Source of the DNA: PRDV01 sp963710865
GTDB lineage: Bacteria > Babelota > Babeliae > Babelales > Babelaceae
Assembly: GCA_963710865.1 (NCBI GenBank)
Contig: CAVQBR010000002.1
Span: 62,001-126,000 of the forward strand
DNA length: 64,000 nucleotides
Direction: 5' to 3'
Positions 60,526 through 64,000 of this stretch are shown piece by piece. Within the stretch, counting starts at the first letter, position 1, and the number at the start of each line of letters is the position of its first letter. Under the pieces are notes generated by a model, which worked only from the letters and a program-made list of their open reading frames with translations, did no database searches and was not told the origin of the DNA. Both the position numbers and the translations under genes were made by a program.

Positions 60526-61275
60526 CTACAATCTCGTTAAAATCTTTGGACCATGATCTGTTACCAACACTGTATCCTCAACATGTGCAGCCAAACTGCT
60601 ATCGACCGTTTTCACCGTCCAGCCATCTTCAAGGACATACACACGAAAATCACCCATGGTAATCATAGGCTCAATAGCAAAGGTCATTCCTGCACGCATA
60701 ACCGGTCCCGAACCAGGTGTTCCAAAATTCACGATTTCCGGATCTTCATGCATCTTTTTTCCAATACCATGTCCCGCAAATTCCCGTACTACTCCATACC
60801 CATGCGACTCAGACTCTTTCTGAATAGCCGCCGATACATTCGAAAGTCGAGCTCCCACCTGCACCTGAGCTATTCCTGCATCAAGAGCCGATTGAGCAAC
60901 GTTAATAAACTGAGTCACCTCAGGTGATGATGATCCTATCACAAAGCTACGAGCCATATCAGCACAATACCCGTCATAGGAAGCACACACGTCAATTTTG
61001 ACCAAATCACTCTCACGCACTTTCATAGTCTCTCTAGGTACTCCATGTACCACCTCATCATTAATAGAGATACAGCTTGAGTGCTTATAAGTTAGGTACC
61101 CTTTGGTTGTTGAAATCAACTTATTATCTTTCAAATAACTCTCTATAAAACTATCTATCGCAAGCGTGCTCATACCAGGCTCAATCCACTGACGCAATGT
61201 AACAAACAACTGAGCAAGTAACTGCCCCGCTGTAGCCATCTTTTCTTGTGCGTACGTATTCTTGATCGTAATCAT
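60526..61275 (-). CDS. map: type I methionine aminopeptidase
   Basis: 249 residues from ATG 61275, which overlaps the adk stop as ATGA. It removes the initiator Met. The metal ligands fall in KIDVCASYDGYCADMARSF (two Asp), EFAGHGIGKKMHEDPE (His), FAIEPMI (Glu) and AHVEDTVLVT (Glu), with substrate His in VVHGVPR. A GTG at 61287 would extend it by 4 residues. Confidence 0.97.
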   Translation of the reverse strand: MITIKNTYAQEKMATAGQLLAQLFVTLRQWIEPGMSTLAIDSFIESYLKDNKLISTTKGYLTYKHSSCISINDEVVHGVPRETMKVRESDLVKIDVCASYDGYCADMARSFVIGSSSPEVTQFINVAQSALDAGIAQVQVGARLSNVSAAIQKESESHGYGVVREFAGHGIGKKMHEDPEIVNFGTPGSGPVMRAGMTFAIEPMITMGDFRVYVLEDGWTVKTVDSSLAAHVEDTVLVTDHGPKILTRL

Positions 61276-61973
61276 ACCTTTGTACACCCTACTACTGATA
61301 GAAATTGAGCATACACATCTTCTAATGGCATATGAGCTTCAATCGTTTGGACTGGTTTTTCCACCTCTGTGAAAAATGCCATCAGATCTTGCTCATGCTG
61401 ATAATAAATACGTAAACGCTCATAAATCGACTTCTCTTCATCATCAGTTCGTCTCACTAAAGGACTTTCACACTCATTACATACCATCGGTTTCACCGGT
61501 TGTAGCGTTGAATGCGTATGGAGTGAATACACTCTCTGACACTTATCATTCTTACAAATTGAACGAGCAACCAAACGATTCAATACTTCCTCGTCTGATA
61601 ACTGTAACCGTATCAATTTCAATTGCACTTGCTCATGAGATTCAACAAGGTCATGCAATGCTTGCGCTTGTGGTACCGTCCTGGGAAACCCATCAAATAT
61701 CACACTCACCGGCTCTGAATCAGTTTCAGGAGCCATCCTCTCTAACCAGTCATGGACCATTTCAAGAATGAGACTATCTGCAATAAGTTTACCAGATTTT
61801 ATAGCAAAATCTATCTGCGTTCCAATATGAGTTCCTCGAGCAATATGCTCCCTACAGAGATTCCCTGTAGATAACTGGTGCCAGCCAAGACGCTTTACGC
61901 ATAACTGCGAAAGAGAGCCTTTTCCTGAGCCAGGAGGTCCTAAAAAAATAACTATATCTTTCCGCCTTTTCAA
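61272..61973 (-). CDS. adk: adenylate kinase with zinc-type LID
   Basis: 233 residues. P-loop FLGPPGSGKGSLSQLC, LSTGNLCREHI, DGFPRTVPQAQAL and the LID with CKNDKC...CNEC (four cysteines, zinc form), then RRTDDEEKSIYERLRIY. It catalyses ATP + AMP to 2 ADP. The start appears to be TTG, overlapping the secY stop (TTGA); no ATG or GTG fits before the P-loop. Confidence 0.95.
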   Translation of the reverse strand: MKRRKDIVIFLGPPGSGKGSLSQLCVKRLGWHQLSTGNLCREHIARGTHIGTQIDFAIKSGKLIADSLILEMVHDWLERMAPETDSEPVSVIFDGFPRTVPQAQALHDLVESHEQVQLKLIRLQLSDEEVLNRLVARSICKNDKCQRVYSLHTHSTLQPVKPMVCNECESPLVRRTDDEEKSIYERLRIYYQHEQDLMAFFTEVEKPVQTIEAHMPLEDVYAQFLSVVGCTKV

Positions 61974-63283
61974 CGTCCAACCCTGCTTTTCATTTTACCT
62001 GATGATAAGAACGAACCATATTTATATTCTATTAAGTAGGACTCGACCTGCGATGCTGTTTCAAGAGCGACACCCACCATAATCAATAACGAGGTCCCAC
62101 TAAATGCAAAGGGAAGATTTAATATGCTTCCTGCTATATTTGGAGCAACTGCTAACACACCTAAGTAGATAGCACCTACCAACCCAATACGGGTGAGAAT
62201 ATATTCGAAAAAGTCAGCTGTTTGCTTGCCTGGTCGAATACCGGGAATAAAGCCGCCACTCTTTTTAATATTGTCTGCTAACTCTGTCGGATTAAATACC
62301 AACGCCGTATAAAAGAAGGTAAAGAATATAATAAGCGCAAACTCGAGCGCATTATACAAAGCTCCATTATACGCCAGAGCAGATGCCAATGGCTTCAAAA
62401 AAGAAAACCGCTCAGCAAGGAGCCCTAAGCCAAACATCGGAATATTTATCAAGGAAGTAGCAAAAATAACTGGCATCACCCCCGCTGTGTTAATCTTAAA
62501 GGGAATGTACGTACTTTGTCCACCATAGACCCGTTGACCGATAATACGCCTGGCATACTGCACGGGAATTTTTCGATCCCCTTTTTCTAAATAGACTATA
62601 CAGCCAGATATAATAATAAATACTACTAAGACGAGCAATGCTTTCAGTGGATGCATTGTAAGCAGTTGAGCTACCATTTGCGGAAAACGCGCAACGATCC
62701 CTGCAAAAATAAGCATAGAGCTTCCGTTACCAATCCCAAACAAGGAGATCTGCTCACCGAGCCACATGACAATCATTGAACCGACCGTTAATGAAAGCGT
62801 GAAGAGCACTATGAACCCCCATCCAGAATGAACTAACAGTCCCGGACTCGTTGTCGCATTTGCATTTGCTAAGTACATCGCATAGGAAAAACTATACCCA
62901 ATACTTAAGAGCAGTGTCACATAGCGGGTGTACTGATTAATCAGCTTTCGCCCATAGTCACCCTCCTTCATAAGAGCTTCAAGCGACGGAACAGTCATAC
63001 TCAGCATCTGCATCATAATAGAGGCAGAAATATAAGGACTCACTCCCAAGGCAAAGATCGTACAATAGGTAAGCGATCCGCCTGAAAAGGTATCAAAATA
63101 ACTTAAAAACCCTTTGAAAGCTGAGGCTGATGCCATATACTCTGCAAGCTGAGTAACATTTATCCCAATAGCAGGAATAAACGAACCTATTCTGAAGATA
63201 ATTAATACCCCGAGGGTAAACAGTATTTTACGGGTAAGCTCAGGAATCTTAAAGATGTTCCCGAAATTTTTTAAGAGGACCAC
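61970..63283 (-). CDS. secY: protein translocase subunit SecY
   Basis: 437 residues with ten membrane segments. Motifs include LGVSPYISASIMMQ, the plug region near residue 65, GIGNGSSMLIFAGI, and FFTFFYTALVFNPTELADNI, GFIPGIRPGK in the cytoplasmic loop. The start is GTG with GGAG upstream. It is the channel that exports the many signal-peptide proteins of this window. Confidence 0.97.
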   Translation of the reverse strand: MVLLKNFGNIFKIPELTRKILFTLGVLIIFRIGSFIPAIGINVTQLAEYMASASAFKGFLSYFDTFSGGSLTYCTIFALGVSPYISASIMMQMLSMTVPSLEALMKEGDYGRKLINQYTRYVTLLLSIGYSFSYAMYLANANATTSPGLLVHSGWGFIVLFTLSLTVGSMIVMWLGEQISLFGIGNGSSMLIFAGIVARFPQMVAQLLTMHPLKALLVLVVFIIISGCIVYLEKGDRKIPVQYARRIIGQRVYGGQSTYIPFKINTAGVMPVIFATSLINIPMFGLGLLAERFSFLKPLASALAYNGALYNALEFALIIFFTFFYTALVFNPTELADNIKKSGGFIPGIRPGKQTADFFEYILTRIGLVGAIYLGVLAVAPNIAGSILNLPFAFSGTSLLIMVGVALETASQVESYLIEYKYGSFLSSGKMKSRVGR

Positions 63284-63287
63284 GTTC

Positions 63288-63731
63288 CTACTTCTCCTCT
63301 CGAACTAAGTGTACTTGACCACCACCGCTCGTGATAGCCGCCGCAGCTGACTTACTAAAAGCATCTGCATACACTACTAATTTTCTATCAAGCGCTCCAT
63401 CACCGAGAATTTTCAGCAACCTATCAGCTCGCTTAATAATCCCTTTTTCAACAAGCGCTTCCTTCGTAACCGTAGCACCCGCCTCAAAGCCATTAAGAAG
63501 CTTAATATTAATAACTTCGTAGCTTGTCTTAAACGGAGCATTGGTAAACCCACGCTTTGGCAAACGACGCGTTAACGGCATTTGACCACCTTCAAAGATC
63601 ACTCCAAGATGTGGCCCTGAACGAGCTTTTTGCCCCTTATTACCTTTTCCAGACGTTCCTCCACGAGATCCACCCCGTCCAACTCTTTTTCTTCTCTTAC
63701 CTGCAGAGTCAAGCTCATTCAATCTAACCAT
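63288..63731 (-). CDS. rplO: 50S ribosomal protein L15
   Basis: 147 residues: LNELDSAGKRRKRVGRGGSR, GKGNKGQKARSG, GGQMPLTRRLPKRGFTN. It starts 1 nt after the rpsE stop, leaving no room for rpmD (L30), which usually lies between them. Confidence 0.97.
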   Translation of the reverse strand: MVRLNELDSAGKRRKRVGRGGSRGGTSGKGNKGQKARSGPHLGVIFEGGQMPLTRRLPKRGFTNAPFKTSYEVINIKLLNGFEAGATVTKEALVEKGIIKRADRLLKILGDGALDRKLVVYADAFSKSAAAAITSGGGQVHLVREEK

Positions 63732-63732
63732 G

Positions 63733-64000
63733 TTATCCTTTTATTACTTGCGTAATCGTTTTACCCCGAAGGTCCGCTATATGCTGAGCAGATCTGCACT
63801 TTGCAAGAGCATTAAGCGTTGCTTTCACCACATTTTGACCACAACTTGATGATCCAATAGATTTAGCAAGAACGTCCTTTACTCCAAGCACTTCCATCAC
63901 CGCACGGACTGCACCACCTGCAATCACTCCGGTACCTCTACTTGCTGAATTAATGTGTACGCGGGTTGCTCCATGCTTACCTTGCACATTATAAGGAATC
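63733..64000 (-). CDS. rpsE: 30S ribosomal protein S5, C-terminal part, cut by window edge
   Basis: About 88 residues are visible, starting IPYNVQGKHGATRVH and continuing GTGVIAGGAVRAVMEVLGVK and AKSIGSSSCGQNVVKATLNA, the C-terminal half of S5. The N-terminal double-stranded RNA-binding half lies outside the window. The apparent GTG at 63987 is an internal Val codon, not a start. Confidence 0.95.
   Translation of the reverse strand, partial: IPYNVQGKHGATRVHINSASRGTGVIAGGAVRAVMEVLGVKDVLAKSIGSSSCGQNVVKATLNALAKCRSAQHIADLRGKTITQVIKG

Noticed and set aside
1..64000. tRNA, rRNA, tmRNA genes and intact insertion sequences
   Set aside because: Intergenic stretches were scanned for T-loop-like and transposase-like text; nothing convincing was found.

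Overview
Organism. The window (roughly 40% GC by eye) looks like part of a small-genome, host-associated bacterium. Housekeeping islands (a spc/alpha ribosomal block, SUF iron-sulfur genes, dnaJ, rnhB, nurA) are separated by long stretches of exported proteins built from eukaryotic-type modules: ankyrin repeats, WD40 propellers, a MYND zinc finger, Asp-box (BNR) propellers and Ala/Pro-rich membrane proteins. This combination fits a Candidatus Dependentiae (TM6) type protist symbiont. The taxonomic call is inference from gene content; no rRNA gene is present to test it.

Layout. 1-2.6 kb (minus): a DNA-damage operon umuD-umuC-ku-ATP-dependent ligase, the ligase cut by the window start. 2.7-4.45 kb (plus): a split HipA-type toxin-antitoxin module. 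The kinase core is encoded first; the missing HipA N-terminal subdomain is fused to the HTH antitoxin in the second gene. The module is bracketed by two identical-geometry double operators. 4.6-9.5 kb: a secreted propeller/MYND protein, a small secreted protein, a small ankyrin protein, a RHH/YafQ toxin-antitoxin pair, and rnhB with two decayed rnhB copies beside it. 9.6-19.4 kb (minus): an exported MutS-like ATPase, two paralogous secreted Asp-box proteins each preceded by a pair of overlapping tiny ORFs, and two further secreted proteins. 19.7-23.8 kb: dnaJ, a membrane protein, an ankyrin protein and nurA. 23.9-33 kb: a family of small secreted proteins (six intact copies, one pseudogene) interrupted by a 2.5-kb tandem duplication carrying two WD40-ankyrin genes. 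33-37.8 kb: sufU, a HAD phosphatase, a membrane protein, sufS and an AAA-ATPase/PD-(D/E)XK protein. 38-46.8 kb (plus): a 10-repeat ankyrin protein, three tandem secreted WD40-like proteins and a putative zinc metallopeptidase. 46.8-52 kb: sufC-sufB-sufD, a small acidic protein, a thioredoxin reductase with an N-terminal signal or anchor, and a membrane protein. 52-56.7 kb: three exported Ala/Pro-rich membrane proteins. 57-64 kb (minus): rpsE-rplO-secY-adk-map-infA-rpmJ-rpsM-rpsK-rpsD-rpoA-rplQ-nfu.

How the genes fit together. The SUF pathway is split over three places (sufU/sufS, sufCBD, nfu) but looks complete for cluster assembly. UmuDC, Ku and ligase form one damage-tolerance and end-joining unit. 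Most remaining genes encode proteins with signal peptides and protein-interaction repeats that have duplicated and decayed in place (WD40-ANK pair, WD40 trio, Asp-box pair, small secreted family, Ala/Pro-rich pair). That is the pattern expected of a surface or effector repertoire under rapid turnover. Several WD40 proteins also share a short F-box-like motif next to the signal peptide. No CRISPR array, rRNA, tRNA or intact insertion sequence was seen.
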